Positions 32,948 through 42,000 of a stretch of DNA of 64,000 nucleotides are shown in pieces. Source of the DNA: Aequorivita vladivostokensis (lineage in GTDB: Bacteria > Bacteroidota > Bacteroidia > Flavobacteriales > Flavobacteriaceae); NCBI RefSeq assembly GCF_000952855.1, contig NZ_JSVU01000001.1, positions 62,001 to 126,000 of the forward strand, in the 5' to 3' direction. Each line of letters opens with the position of its first letter. Position 1 is the stretch's first letter. A program made the translations under genes and the position numbers. The notes beneath the pieces are model-generated. The model was not told the DNA's origin and did no database searches. It worked only from the letters and a program-made list of their open reading frames with translations.

Positions 32948-33634
32948 CTACTGTTTTATAAACTTTTTCACTGCCTTATTGCCGTTTTCGACCTCAATGT
33001 TTAAAAAGTAGATACCGCTTTCAAGATTGGAAACGTCCATGGAGGTTTGATTTTCAAGATTTAGATTTCTTAAAAGTCTGCCCTCTAAGTTGAAGATTTT
33101 TACTTTTAGATTTTCGGTGGGGTTAGTTGGGTTTAAAAACAATATGTCTTTAGTGGGGTTTGGGTATAATTGAAACGCATTTCTTTGAAAATCTGTAGTG
33201 GAAAGTGGATAGCTTTTAAAGGTAGCAAAACCAAACAATGGAGTTTCAAATGAAAGAACTCTACCATCGTTATCTTCCTCAATAGTGTAGGTATAACCAC
33301 CTTGTATAAATCCAAAATATTCACTTTCAAAATTATTATGCAGTTGGATGCCACAGTCTTCCGTAGTTGCATTGAAACTAATTGAAAATAATTCACCTAT
33401 AAATTCATAATTTCCGCTAAAGGTATTGCACGCTCCCATGCCATTAAAGCTTAAATCTTCTGAAATACTTAAAGAGGGGGCAATTGGCGGATCTATAGTG
33501 GAAACATCATAATAAGTTCCCAGATCTGTACTCATTACTTCATATAAATACCAATCATTTTCAAAAAGTCGCGGATCTTGGGCAACACTTGTTTGAAAAA
33601 TGAGGAGGATAATTAAGGAGTACAGTTTTTTCAT
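32948..33634 (-). CDS. Secreted protein with T9SS type A sorting domain (paralogue 1)
   Basis: 228 residues with signal peptide MKKLYSLIILLIFQTSVAQ and a globular N-terminal part containing RLFENDWYLYEVMSTDLGTY and LSFNGMGACNTFSGNYEF. The latter resembles META-domain proteins ('..G.GCN.f.G.Y'), a hint only. The C-terminal sorting domain begins FQLYPNPTKDILFLNPTN. Exported by type IX secretion. First gene of the tandem pair; the terminator at 33660 separates it from the efflux operon upstream. Confidence 0.85.
   Translation of the reverse strand: MKKLYSLIILLIFQTSVAQDPRLFENDWYLYEVMSTDLGTYYDVSTIDPPIAPSLSISEDLSFNGMGACNTFSGNYEFIGELFSISFNATTEDCGIQLHNNFESEYFGFIQGGYTYTIEEDNDGRVLSFETPLFGFATFKSYPLSTTDFQRNAFQLYPNPTKDILFLNPTNPTENLKVKIFNLEGRLLRNLNLENQTSMDVSNLESGIYFLNIEVENGNKAVKKFIKQ
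33009..33114. repeat. Near-identical segment of the T9SS domain, copy 2
   Basis: Partner of 32304-32409: 106 bp, two mismatches. Confidence 0.85.
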
Positions 33635-33659
33635 AACTAAGATTTCACTACAAAGTACA

Positions 33660-33700
33660 AAAAAATCCCTTTGCGCAATAAAGCCGCAAAGGGATTTTTT
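33660..33700 (-). terminator. Terminator of the RND efflux operon
   Basis: AAAAAATCCCTTTGCG (33660-33675) and CGCAAAGGGATTTTTT (33685-33700) form a perfect 16-bp stem with a 9-nt loop, 14 bp past the RND stop codon. Confidence 0.92.
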
Positions 33701-33713
33701 TATGATTTAGTAC

Positions 33714-36700
33714 CTACTCGGCAATCCTATCATTGTAGCTAGGCTGTTTTGCCCTAAGCTTTTTTAGTTCCTTCAGTCTGCGCTTTTTTCTGAATCTAAT
33801 TTTGGCGCGGTTTACCAAATAGAACATGACCGGGACTACAATCAAGGTCAGGAAAGTGGCAAAAATCAATCCGAAGATTACCGTCCACGCCAGCGGACCC
33901 CAGAAAATCACGTTGTCACCACCAATGTAGATGTTAGGGTTATAATCTGTAAAAAGCCCAAAGAAATCTATGTTGAGACCTATGGCCAGTGGAATTAAAC
34001 CAAGCACGGTTGTAATTGCGGTAAGCAATACGGGGCGCAAACGCGACTTTCCGCCTGCCACTATCAAGTCAAAATACTGGCGTTTGGTGAGCATTTGGTC
34101 CTCATCCATCTGTAGATCGTACATTTTTCGGTCAATGAGAATCTGGGTGTAATCTATGAGGACGATGGCATTGTTTACCACGATACCTGCCAACGAAATG
34201 ATACCCATCATAGTCATAATAATCACAAAATCCATCTGGAAAACTACGAGTCCGAGAAATACCCCTGCCAAGCTCAATACGATAGCCGTTAAAATAATTA
34301 GGGGTTTGCTCAAAGAGTTGAACTGCGCCACAAGAATAAGCATGATGCCCCCCATAGCATAGAAGAGAGCCAGCAATAGGAACCCCATATTATCGGCCTG
34401 TTCTTCCTGCTCTCCCGTAAAGGCAAGGTTAATGTCTTTTGGAAGTTCGTAGTTCTGCAATTCAGTCTTTAGGTCGTTGACGATTTCGGTGGCGTTGTAG
34501 CCCCCAAGCACGTTGGAATATACCGTAATGGTTCGCTTTAGGTCTTTTCTTTTGATGGAACTAAAGGAAGCTGTATTATTTTTTGTAACCATTGCCGAAA
34601 TAGGCACTTGTACAATTTTTCCTTGGTTGTTTCGGAACGTAATGGGCTGATTAAAAAGCGCGCTCTCGTCATAACGCGATTTATCGGAAAGACGGACGTT
34701 TATTTCGTAATCATCGTCGCCTTCTTTATAAGTGGAAGCTTCTTCGCCGAAAATAGCGCGCCGCAGCGTTTGCCCAATTTGCGCAGTGGAAATGCCCAAC
34801 TGGCCCGCTTTTTCACGGTCCACGGTAACGTCCATTTCGGGCTTGCTTTTATTAATGTCTATTTTCAACTCCTCGATACCACTGATGCCCAATCCTTCAA
34901 TATAGGAACGCAGGTTTTCCGCCTCGCGAAGCATTTGTTCATAATCCTCGCCTATCAGTTCGATATTTATCGGATAGCCCACAGGCGGGCCGGCAGCATC
35001 CTTTTCTACGATTATAGAAGCTCCGGGGAAACCTTTTACGGCTTCGCGCACTTCTTCAAGTACAGTACTACTCTTTACGCCCCGTCGCAATTGGTAATCG
35101 CGCATGGAGAGGGTAATCTTTCCCTTTTGGGGCATTTCGTTGCTTTGGCCACCGTCAGTCTGTGGGTTACCAGCGCCTTGGCCCACCTGCGAAATGGCAG
35201 ATTCTACCATATAGTTGTAGCCGTCGTCTTCGTATTTTGAAATGGCATCAAACACACGTTTTTCAACTTGTTTTGTAAGCTCGTTGGTTTTTTCGATGTC
35301 GGTTCCCTGCGGGTATTCTATGTAGGTGATAATCTGGTTTGGTTCATTTTCGGGGAAGAAGAGCACTTTTGGTTGTGCAATTCCCACTAAAATGAAGGAG
35401 AAGAGCAAAAGCGCTATGGTTCCGAAGAAAAAGACGTACGCCTTTCTTCCGCGTAAAGCGTATTTCAGGGTATTTTCATAGAAATTCTCCAGTTTTTTAA
35501 GCGATTTATACTGAAAATAGTCAACCGCTCCCGCCAATACATACTTATAAAGCCACAGCAGAAGTGCCGCAAGAATTGCTAAATTTCCGAAGCCCCGGAA
35601 AGCGGCCAAATCCATTGCGAAACCGGCAATGAGGAGTAGGGCGCCAACTCCTATTAAAATCAAGCTCCAACGGATAAGTTTCTTTTTGGTAAGCGGTTCT
35701 TCTTCCACTTTCATAAATTCTGAAGTAAGCATGGAATTGATAATCAATGCCACAAAAAGTGATGATGAAAGCACTACCGAAAGCGTAATGGGGAAATAAA
35801 TCATAAACTTTCCAATGGTTCCCGGCCAAAGCCCAAGTGGGAAGAACGCGGCCAGGGTTGTAGCCGTAGAGGCGATGATGGGCCAGGCAATTTCCCCCAT
35901 TCCTTGTTTGGCGGCCTTTCGTGGAGACATTCCCTCGCTCATCAAGGTATATACGTTTTCAACCACCACAATTCCATTATCCACCAGCATACCCAGACCC
36001 ATTACGAGCCCAAAAAGGACCATTGTGTTTAGGGTAAAGCCCAATGATGAAAGGATAAATAGCGACATTAACATAGAGAGCGGAATGGCGAACCCTACAA
36101 AAAGGGCATTCCTGAAACCGAGGAAAAACATCAACACGATTACCACCAAAAGCACCCCGAAGATGATATTGTTTACCAAATCGTTCACCTGATTTTCAGT
36201 CTTTATGGATTGATCATTGGAAAGACTGATATGAAGACTTTTCGGGAGATAATTCTCCTGTTCCTCGGCTACTATATCCTTAATTTGCTCAACAGCCTCG
36301 ATCATATTCTTGCCGGCGCGTTTTTTCACATCCAGCATCACCACGGGATCGCCATATTCTCGGGCGTACGTAGTAGCGTCTTTTTCCTGGAAATTTATAT
36401 CGGCAATATCTTTTAAGAAAATGATACCATCATCCTTTTTAACTACAACTTTCTCCAGTTCCTTTGGATCTTCAATTTCACCGGTAATACGAATGTTCTT
36501 CTGAACGCCATTGGTAATGATATTTCCACCGGAAATGGTGCTATTTTCACCTTTTATGGCATTTATAATATTGTCAAAACTTACCTGTGAGGCGGTCATT
36601 TTATAGATATCCACCGCTATTTCCACTTCTTTTTCCTCCGCGCCGCGAATTGTAGCTTCCTTTATTTGTGGCAGCAACTCAATTTTATCTTGGAGGTATT

Positions 36701-37214
36701 CTGCATAATCCTTCAACTGTTGTACCGGATAGTCGCCGGTAATATTAATGTTGAGGATGGGCATTTCTTCGGAAAAATTTAAGTCGAAAACATTCGGCTC
36801 TACCTTGGCGCCGTTTGTAAGCGTGGGCCAGGTGGTTTCTGCCTTTACTTGGTCAACCTTATCTTTCACCAATTGTTTGGCAACCGGAATATCTACCGTT
36901 TCCTCAAACTCCACAATAATGATGGAGTAATCCTGAAGGGTGGTAGAAGTAATTTCCTTCACGCCGCCCACATCCTTAAATTCCTCCTCCAAAGGTTCGG
37001 TAATAAATTTTTCCACGTCCTCGGCAGAGTTACCCGGGTTTACCGAGCTCACGTAGATTTTGGTCTCGATAATTTCTGGGAAGGCCTCGCGCGGCATACT
37101 GTAATAGGCATATGCTCCCAAAAACAGGATGATGGCCATAATTACATAGACCGTCATTTTATTGTCAATGGCCCAAGACGATATGCTAAATTCTTTATAC
37201 GGATTTTTGCTCAT
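33714..37214 (-). CDS. RND efflux transporter permease (AcrB/MdtC-like)
   Basis: 1166 residues. Inner-membrane proton-driven pump of a tripartite efflux system. It has the N-terminal membrane anchor, the large periplasmic porter loops (KVEPNVFDLNFSEEMPILNI), the proton-relay helix region GLVMGLGMLVDNGIVVVENV with the two Asp/Asn positions, and a second repeat with GIVVNNAIVLIDYTQIL. It is about 120 residues longer than AcrB. Part of the excess is an insert between the two halves (about 505-570) with two extra hydrophobic segments (WSLILIGVGALLLIAGFAMD and NLAILAALLLWLYKYVLAGA). The gene follows the adaptor by 15 bp. Confidence 0.94.
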   Translation of the reverse strand: MSKNPYKEFSISSWAIDNKMTVYVIMAIILFLGAYAYYSMPREAFPEIIETKIYVSSVNPGNSAEDVEKFITEPLEEEFKDVGGVKEITSTTLQDYSIIIVEFEETVDIPVAKQLVKDKVDQVKAETTWPTLTNGAKVEPNVFDLNFSEEMPILNINITGDYPVQQLKDYAEYLQDKIELLPQIKEATIRGAEEKEVEIAVDIYKMTASQVSFDNIINAIKGENSTISGGNIITNGVQKNIRITGEIEDPKELEKVVVKKDDGIIFLKDIADINFQEKDATTYAREYGDPVVMLDVKKRAGKNMIEAVEQIKDIVAEEQENYLPKSLHISLSNDQSIKTENQVNDLVNNIIFGVLLVVIVLMFFLGFRNALFVGFAIPLSMLMSLFILSSLGFTLNTMVLFGLVMGLGMLVDNGIVVVENVYTLMSEGMSPRKAAKQGMGEIAWPIIASTATTLAAFFPLGLWPGTIGKFMIYFPITLSVVLSSSLFVALIINSMLTSEFMKVEEEPLTKKKLIRWSLILIGVGALLLIAGFAMDLAAFRGFGNLAILAALLLWLYKYVLAGAVDYFQYKSLKKLENFYENTLKYALRGRKAYVFFFGTIALLLFSFILVGIAQPKVLFFPENEPNQIITYIEYPQGTDIEKTNELTKQVEKRVFDAISKYEDDGYNYMVESAISQVGQGAGNPQTDGGQSNEMPQKGKITLSMRDYQLRRGVKSSTVLEEVREAVKGFPGASIIVEKDAAGPPVGYPINIELIGEDYEQMLREAENLRSYIEGLGISGIEELKIDINKSKPEMDVTVDREKAGQLGISTAQIGQTLRRAIFGEEASTYKEGDDDYEINVRLSDKSRYDESALFNQPITFRNNQGKIVQVPISAMVTKNNTASFSSIKRKDLKRTITVYSNVLGGYNATEIVNDLKTELQNYELPKDINLAFTGEQEEQADNMGFLLLALFYAMGGIMLILVAQFNSLSKPLIILTAIVLSLAGVFLGLVVFQMDFVIIMTMMGIISLAGIVVNNAIVLIDYTQILIDRKMYDLQMDEDQMLTKRQYFDLIVAGGKSRLRPVLLTAITTVLGLIPLAIGLNIDFFGLFTDYNPNIYIGGDNVIFWGPLAWTVIFGLIFATFLTLIVVPVMFYLVNRAKIRFRKKRRLKELKKLRAKQPSYNDRIAE

Positions 37215-37229
37215 GGTGCAATGGGTTTC

Positions 37230-38390
37230 TTAGTTTTTGATGGTTACTTTCTGGCCGTCGCGAAGGGTTTTTGCACCTTCCTTAATGATAGTGTCGCCTT
37301 TTTTGATTCCCGATTTCACCTCCGTATGGTTTTCATACGAAAGTCCTGTTTCAAGAAGCACGCGCTTGGCAATGCCCACGGAATCATTCACTGGTTGGTA
37401 TAGGTAAGCGATGGTTTCGCCCGCGGCATTTTCCTGTAAAATATTCTCGGGCACGGTTATGGCGTTTTCGGCGCTGTAATCGTTCACTTTAACCGTGGCG
37501 ATAAGGTTTGGCTTTACTAAACCATCCTTATTTGGAATTTCAACCTGTATGTCAAAACTTCTGTTGTTCGGGTTGATGTAATTGCTCACTTGGCGAACCT
37601 TTCCGGTGAATTCTTCATTGATGGAAGCTAATTTCACCTTTACTTGCGTACCCTTGGTTATGTTTTTAAGATAGGTTTCGGGAATGGAAGCCTTCACGTA
37701 CATGTTGCTCAAATTAACCAAACGGATAATTGGGGTTTGTCCGGGCACCACCACTTGGCCTTGGTCTGAAATAATCTCGTCCACAACGCCGCTAAAGGGT
37801 GCGGTGATTATGGTCTTGGCCAATTGGGCGCGCAATTGATTGGTAACGTTTTTAGCAGATTCATAATTGGTCTTGGCCTGTAAATATTGTATTTCGGAAC
37901 CAATTTTTTGTTCCCACAGTCTTTGCTGACGCTCAAAGGTGGTCTGCGCCAAAGCCATTTGGGCTTCCTGTTGCGCAACTTGGCTGGACAGGCCGCCATC
38001 GTCAATTTTTGCAAGGCGCTGCCCTTTGGAAACGCGTTGGCCTTCCTTTACGTATATGTTAGTCAGCACACCCGAATATTCGGCATTGAGCACCACGTTT
38101 TGATCTGTTTCCACATTGCCCTGTACTTCAACGTAATGCTTAAAAATGGTGTCTTTAATCACTTCAGCAGTAACCAATGCAGGGCGCTCCTTTCTTTCGT
38201 GCGTTTCAATGTATTGGTTTAGCTTGTCGATTTCGGCTTTTAATTCGCGTTGTTGTTTGTTCATTTCTGCGCGCTTTGCTTTTATAGCTGTCATGTCGCC
38301 CGAATTAATTACTGCATCAACAGTTTGGTTATCGCCGCCGCAGGAAACCAACGTGGTTATAAGGATTAAGAGAAAGAGTGATTTTTTCAT
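37230..38390 (-). CDS. RND efflux periplasmic adaptor (membrane fusion) lipoprotein
   Basis: 386 residues; the lipoprotein signal ends TTLVSC with GGDNQ following. An early coiled coil (AIKAKRAEMNKQQRELKAEI) is followed by a lipoyl/barrel-sandwich half-motif (GVLTNIYVKEGQRVSKGQRL), an alpha-hairpin (QVAQQEAQMALAQTTFERQQ), the second lipoyl half (ITAPFSGVVDEIISDQGQVV) and a beta-barrel/membrane-proximal domain. It connects the RND pump to TolC. Its start codon is separated from the upstream four-helix-bundle gene by 60 bp, most of it tandem repeat. Confidence 0.93.
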   Translation of the reverse strand: MKKSLFLLILITTLVSCGGDNQTVDAVINSGDMTAIKAKRAEMNKQQRELKAEIDKLNQYIETHERKERPALVTAEVIKDTIFKHYVEVQGNVETDQNVVLNAEYSGVLTNIYVKEGQRVSKGQRLAKIDDGGLSSQVAQQEAQMALAQTTFERQQRLWEQKIGSEIQYLQAKTNYESAKNVTNQLRAQLAKTIITAPFSGVVDEIISDQGQVVVPGQTPIIRLVNLSNMYVKASIPETYLKNITKGTQVKVKLASINEEFTGKVRQVSNYINPNNRSFDIQVEIPNKDGLVKPNLIATVKVNDYSAENAITVPENILQENAAGETIAYLYQPVNDSVGIAKRVLLETGLSYENHTEVKSGIKKGDTIIKEGAKTLRDGQKVTIKN

Positions 38391-38410
38391 TTTGTTGATT
38401 TATTTTTAAA

Positions 38411-38459
38411 AGTCGATTAGTTTAGGAGTCGATTAGTTTAGGAGTTGGTCTTAGTTAGG
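38411..38459. repeat. Tandem repeat 3' of the second four-helix-bundle gene
   Basis: Two exact 16-bp copies of AGTCGATTAGTTTAGG (38411-38426, 38427-38442) and a degenerate third, AGTTGGTCTTAGTTAGG (38443-38459). In the gene's sense strand the unit reads ACTCCTAAACTAATCG-like. The TAA stop (38451-38453) lies inside the degenerate unit, where CCTAACTAA mimics CCTAAACTAA. Confidence 0.85.
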
Positions 38460-38813
38460 AATTTGTGATTTATATAGACCGTCGAGCATAGCTGTAATTT
38501 CGGTTATGTCGTTTCTTAGTTCAAGATATTTTTCCTCGTTTAAAAATTCCAAATCGTTAGAGAGGATACATTGGTTCAATAATTCAAGTGCGGAACCATA
38601 GGCAATTTCTGTAAATCGCCCCTTATCCTTGTTAGTATGTCTGCCAGTCCCCTCTGCTATATTGGAAGATATTGAAATGGCAGCTCTTCTCATTTGACTT
38701 GTAAGTCCAAACTTTTCTTCGGAAGTGAAATCAGCCGTTGCTTTATAAATTTTTATAGAAACTTGCCTTGATCGTTGCCAACCCTGTAATTTTTCAAAAC
38801 CGAAAATTTTCAT
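38451..38813 (-). CDS. Four-helix-bundle protein (23S rRNA IVP/Avd-like family), second copy
   Basis: 120 residues, a better match to the family consensus than the copy at 6869: GFEKLQGWQRSRQVSIKIYK, EEKFGLTSQMRRAAISISSN followed by IAEGTGRH, and RFTEIAYGSALELLNQCIL are the classical blocks. The two copies share the family pattern but are clearly diverged, so this is not a recent duplication. It is inserted between tolC and the adaptor gene, in the same direction as the operon, leaving the operon genes intact. Tandem repeats flank both sides. Its function is unknown. Confidence 0.88.
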   Translation of the reverse strand: MKIFGFEKLQGWQRSRQVSIKIYKATADFTSEEKFGLTSQMRRAAISISSNIAEGTGRHTNKDKGRFTEIAYGSALELLNQCILSNDLEFLNEEKYLELRNDITEITAMLDGLYKSQIPN

Positions 38814-38825
38814 AATAAATTTATT

Positions 38826-40265
38826 TTATTTGTTACTTTTTAATTCCCCTTTCAACTCTAAACTCCTCAACTCCTCAACTTTTAATTGGTATTTTCCTTT
38901 TATTTCTTCCCAATTAATTCGCAGCTGTGGAATATTTAGAACGGTCTCAAGGTTGGCTTTTTCGTTGATTAATTCCAGCATAGCTTGAAAATATTGCTGC
39001 TGGGCCGTGTATAATTGGGTTTGGGCTTGGCGCAAATCAAAACTGCTCGAGAGTCCTTCGGTGAATTTTATTTGGTTTTTGTTCTCTATGCGTTCGGACA
39101 GAGCAAGGTTTTTCTTTGAATTCTCATAATTCTCAATTGCGAATTGATAATTGCTCTGGGCCGTTGTAAGGTCTAACTTTATTTGTTGCTGGGTCTGTTC
39201 AAAATCGGTCCTTGCTTGGTCGAGCGCTATTTTAGTCCGTTGGCTTGCGGCACTTCGCATCCCACTGCTGAATATGGGAATGTTAAGACTTACCCCAAAA
39301 ACCGAGGATTGATACCATTTTTGGTCGCCATTAAAAAACGTAAAATCATCGCTGTTTGCTGAGGTTCCATAATTTACGAAGGCCGAAAGCCGTGGTAGAG
39401 CTTTACTTTTCTCCAACCGATTTTCAAAATAACGTTGTTCAATAAGGTTTTGGGCAATTTTGTAATCAATGTTGCTCTCGATGTTCAGCGCGGCATCCAA
39501 AAGCGCCAGACTGATGTTTTGATTGGCAAGCTCGTCCAGGTCGTCTGTTAAAGTTACGGGTGCTTCCACATCTATCCCCAGCGCCAAATTGAACATTCGT
39601 TTGGCGATGGCTTGACTCCTTCGGGCGTTATTGAGTTGTGTTTCGATATCCAAAAGGGTTATTTCGAGTTGCTCCACGCTTTCCTCTTCGGCCAAACCAT
39701 TTTCAAAGATTTTTCTGGTTTCGTTGAGGTTTTCCTCAAGGTTGGTTTTGTTTTTTCCAAAAATATCCACCAGTTCCTGCGCTAGCAAAACACTACTATA
39801 GGCGTTGATAACGCCCTTGCGGACCTCGAGGCGGGTTTTTTCGTTGATGTTTTCGGAATATCTTAAAAACGATTTGGCGGCCTTTAACCCTACTAGATAG
39901 CTGCCGTCAAAAATCAATTGGTTTAAGGTGGCCACCGCATTTGCGTTTTGCTTGGTACCAAAGGTTACCGGTACGAAAGTTCCCGGTTCGCCGCCGGTTA
40001 TTTCTGCGGGCAAAAGCGTAACGGGCTGCTTCAGATTGTTGTTGTAGGAAACATTGGCATCTATCTGCGGAAGTCCACTTGCCGTGGTTTCCCACTTTTG
40101 CTTTATGGCCTTGGCAATATCCCGACGCGCGTTTATCGAAGTATAATTGCTGTCCAGGGCAAAGGTTATGGCTTCTTGTAATGTGAAACTATACTCTTTC
40201 TGTTGCTGCGAAAAACCTAAAGTTACAGATAGTATAAAACTGAAAATTAAAAGCTTTTTAGTCAT
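38826..40265 (-). CDS. TolC-family outer-membrane efflux protein
   Basis: 479 residues: signal peptide MTKKLLIFSFILSVTLGFSQ, then two OEP repeats of long coiled helices with short barrel strands (LEVRKGVINAYSSVLLAQEL, ARTDFEQTQQQIKLDLTTAQ, LELINEKANLETVLNIPQL). Outer-membrane channel of the RND system. It starts within the tetR stop (8-bp overlap), so it is coupled to its regulator. The last ~17 codons (VEELRSLELKGEL...) are made of the 8-bp repeat at 38854-38883, so its tail was partly shaped by the repeat array. Confidence 0.93.
   Translation of the reverse strand: MTKKLLIFSFILSVTLGFSQQQKEYSFTLQEAITFALDSNYTSINARRDIAKAIKQKWETTASGLPQIDANVSYNNNLKQPVTLLPAEITGGEPGTFVPVTFGTKQNANAVATLNQLIFDGSYLVGLKAAKSFLRYSENINEKTRLEVRKGVINAYSSVLLAQELVDIFGKNKTNLEENLNETRKIFENGLAEEESVEQLEITLLDIETQLNNARRSQAIAKRMFNLALGIDVEAPVTLTDDLDELANQNISLALLDAALNIESNIDYKIAQNLIEQRYFENRLEKSKALPRLSAFVNYGTSANSDDFTFFNGDQKWYQSSVFGVSLNIPIFSSGMRSAASQRTKIALDQARTDFEQTQQQIKLDLTTAQSNYQFAIENYENSKKNLALSERIENKNQIKFTEGLSSSFDLRQAQTQLYTAQQQYFQAMLELINEKANLETVLNIPQLRINWEEIKGKYQLKVEELRSLELKGELKSNK
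38854..38883. repeat. Tandem repeat 5' of the second four-helix-bundle gene, inside the tolC 3' end
   Basis: ACTCCTCA at 38862 and 38870 with flanking partial units (AACTCTAA before, ACTTTT after). The core ACTCCTCAACT resembles ACTCCTAAACT of the downstream array but is on the opposite strand, so the two arrays are inverted across the gene. Confidence 0.7.
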
Positions 40266-40869
40266 TGGTTTGATGCTCTTTGATGAATTTTTTTAGTGTG
40301 AGAAAACCTTCGGATGTTACAATTCCGCGGATGTGATATTCGAGATATTCTTCAGTAAGAAATTGGGTTGAAAATTTTTCCACTGGAAATAAGTTCTGGT
40401 CCTTTATTCCGTGAATGCCCAAAAAATATAGCCTTGCGATAAAATCTATGTTCAGGTTGCTTCGGTACAAACCTTGGTCAATTCCTCTTTTTAGGTTTTT
40501 TCGGGTACACTCCATCATTTTTTCAAAATGGCTTTCTTTTAGTCCCTCACTTATTTCCGGATAATATTTTTGCAGTTGGTATTGGGGGGAAGTCTGTTCG
40601 GTTTCCACGGTTTCCATCACAAACTTCTTTATGGCATAGAGCTCTTCTATCGGATTCTGCTCTTGAGAACAAATCTCGTCAATGCCAGTAGTAATATTGT
40701 GAAGCACGTTGCAGGTACAAGCTTTTACCAGGGCGGTCTTGTTTTTAAAATGCGTATAAATGGTTTTTTTTGAAATAGCCATTTCATTGGCGATATCGTC
40801 CATGGTAACACTCTTAAAACCAAGTTTTAAGAAGAGACTGGTGGCTTTTTGGATAATCTTTTCTCTCAT
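40258..40869 (-). CDS. TetR/AcrR-family transcriptional regulator
   Basis: 203 residues from ATG 40869 (MREKIIQKATSLFLKLGF). The N-terminal HTH is VTMDDIANEMAISKKTIYTHF; the C-terminal ligand domain carries no recognised subfamily motif. First gene of the tetR-tolC-(four-helix-bundle)-adaptor-RND operon, so probably an autorepressor released by a pump substrate. An upstream TTG (40881) would overlap the -7 element at 40879-40886, which supports the ATG start. Confidence 0.92.
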   Translation of the reverse strand: MREKIIQKATSLFLKLGFKSVTMDDIANEMAISKKTIYTHFKNKTALVKACTCNVLHNITTGIDEICSQEQNPIEELYAIKKFVMETVETEQTSPQYQLQKYYPEISEGLKESHFEKMMECTRKNLKRGIDQGLYRSNLNIDFIARLYFLGIHGIKDQNLFPVEKFSTQFLTEEYLEYHIRGIVTSEGFLTLKKFIKEHQTND

Positions 40870-40878
40870 AACAGGGTG

Positions 40879-40886
40879 CAAAGATA
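40879..40886 (-). promoter_or_regulatory. Bacteroidota -7 element of the tetR-efflux operon
   Basis: The minus strand reads TATCTTTG, exact for TAnnTTTG, 10 bp before the tetR ATG, implying an almost leaderless mRNA. A TTGT lies at the expected -33 position (complement of 40906-40909). Confidence 0.5.
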
Positions 40887-41025
40887 TATCGTGGAAACTT
40901 TTAAAACAATAATAGTTTCCATAGTTTTATTTTATTTAACAGAAGCTTAACAGCCAAGGTATTTTGACACATTAATTGTGGCCTTTTGCTTAGCTTGTTT
41001 TACTTTAGCCGAAATTTTTCGAAAG

Positions 41026-42000
41026 ATGGAGGTTTTAAAGAAATACAATTCAGAATTGCAGCAGCATCTTGAAAACGCCGTTGCCCAAAAGGAGCCGCGC
41101 CAACTCTACGACCCTATAAAATATATTCTTTCCTTAGGAGGCAAGCGCATTAGGCCGGCCCTGACTTTGATGGTATGCGATTTTTTCGGAACCGATTTCA
41201 AAAAGGCAATGAGCGCTGCCCTGGCCGTAGAGCTGTTTCATAATTTTTCCCTTATCCACGACGATATTATGGACAATGCGCCACTGCGCCGCGGCAAAAG
41301 GACCGTCCACGAGAAATGGGACGTAAACACTGCAATTCTTTCGGGTGATGCGATGCTTATTTTGGCATATCGTTTCTTTGAAAACTATGAACCCACAATG
41401 TTTCATGAATTGGCAAAACTTTTCAGCGAAACGGCGCTGCAGGTTTGCGAAGGGCAGCAACTGGACATGGATTTTGAAACGCGGGATGATGTTACCCTTG
41501 TGGAATATATACAAATGATAGACCACAAAACGGCGGTATTATTGGGCGCGGCAATGAAAATGGGCGCCATTGTTGCCGAAGTTTCCGAAAGCGATAAAGA
41601 CAAAATTTATCAATTCGGAAGAAATTTGGGCATTGCCTTTCAATTGCAGGACGATTATCTGGATGTTTTTGGCAATCCCGAAACCTTTGGAAAGCAGGTG
41701 GGCGGTGATATTATTTCAAATAAAAAAACCTTTCTGTATTTAATGGCGGTGGGCGAGGGCACTTCGGCCCAAGCGGAGGAACTGGAGCATCTTTTCACCA
41801 TAAATCCAAAAGACCCTGCCGATAAGATTGCTACGGTTAAGGAAATATTCCTTAGCTCTGGTGCAGCTGAAGCAACGCAGGCAGAAATAGAAAAATTCAG
41901 TCATTTGGCGTACTCGCTTTTGGATGAAATAGATATTTCCGAAGACAAAAAGATACTGCTCCGCAAATTCGGGAAGGATTTGATGGAGCGCGACGTTTAA
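41026..42000 (+). CDS. Polyprenyl diphosphate synthase
   Basis: 324 residues from ATG 41026 (MEVLKKYNSELQQHLENAV). Trans-isoprenyl diphosphate synthase fold with the first Asp-rich motif D79-D80-I-M-D83 followed by NAPLRRG, and the second motif D209-D210-Y-L-D213 in QLQDDYLDVFG. Elongates isoprenoid diphosphates; chain length cannot be read from the sequence with certainty. An upstream GTG at 40978 lies in the divergent promoter region and is rejected. It converges with the next gene so that the two stop codons overlap (41997-42000). Confidence 0.92.
   Translation: MEVLKKYNSELQQHLENAVAQKEPRQLYDPIKYILSLGGKRIRPALTLMVCDFFGTDFKKAMSAALAVELFHNFSLIHDDIMDNAPLRRGKRTVHEKWDVNTAILSGDAMLILAYRFFENYEPTMFHELAKLFSETALQVCEGQQLDMDFETRDDVTLVEYIQMIDHKTAVLLGAAMKMGAIVAEVSESDKDKIYQFGRNLGIAFQLQDDYLDVFGNPETFGKQVGGDIISNKKTFLYLMAVGEGTSAQAEELEHLFTINPKDPADKIATVKEIFLSSGAAEATQAEIEKFSHLAYSLLDEIDISEDKKILLRKFGKDLMERDV

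Noticed and set aside
36849-37403. Plus-strand 184-residue open frame opposite the RND and adaptor genes
   Set aside because: Antisense shadow of two well-defined coding genes; no family features, and it spans the junction between them.
40870-40881. TTG 40881 as the tetR start
   Set aside because: It would lie within the -7 promoter element at 40879-40886; ATG 40869 gives the usual N-terminus.
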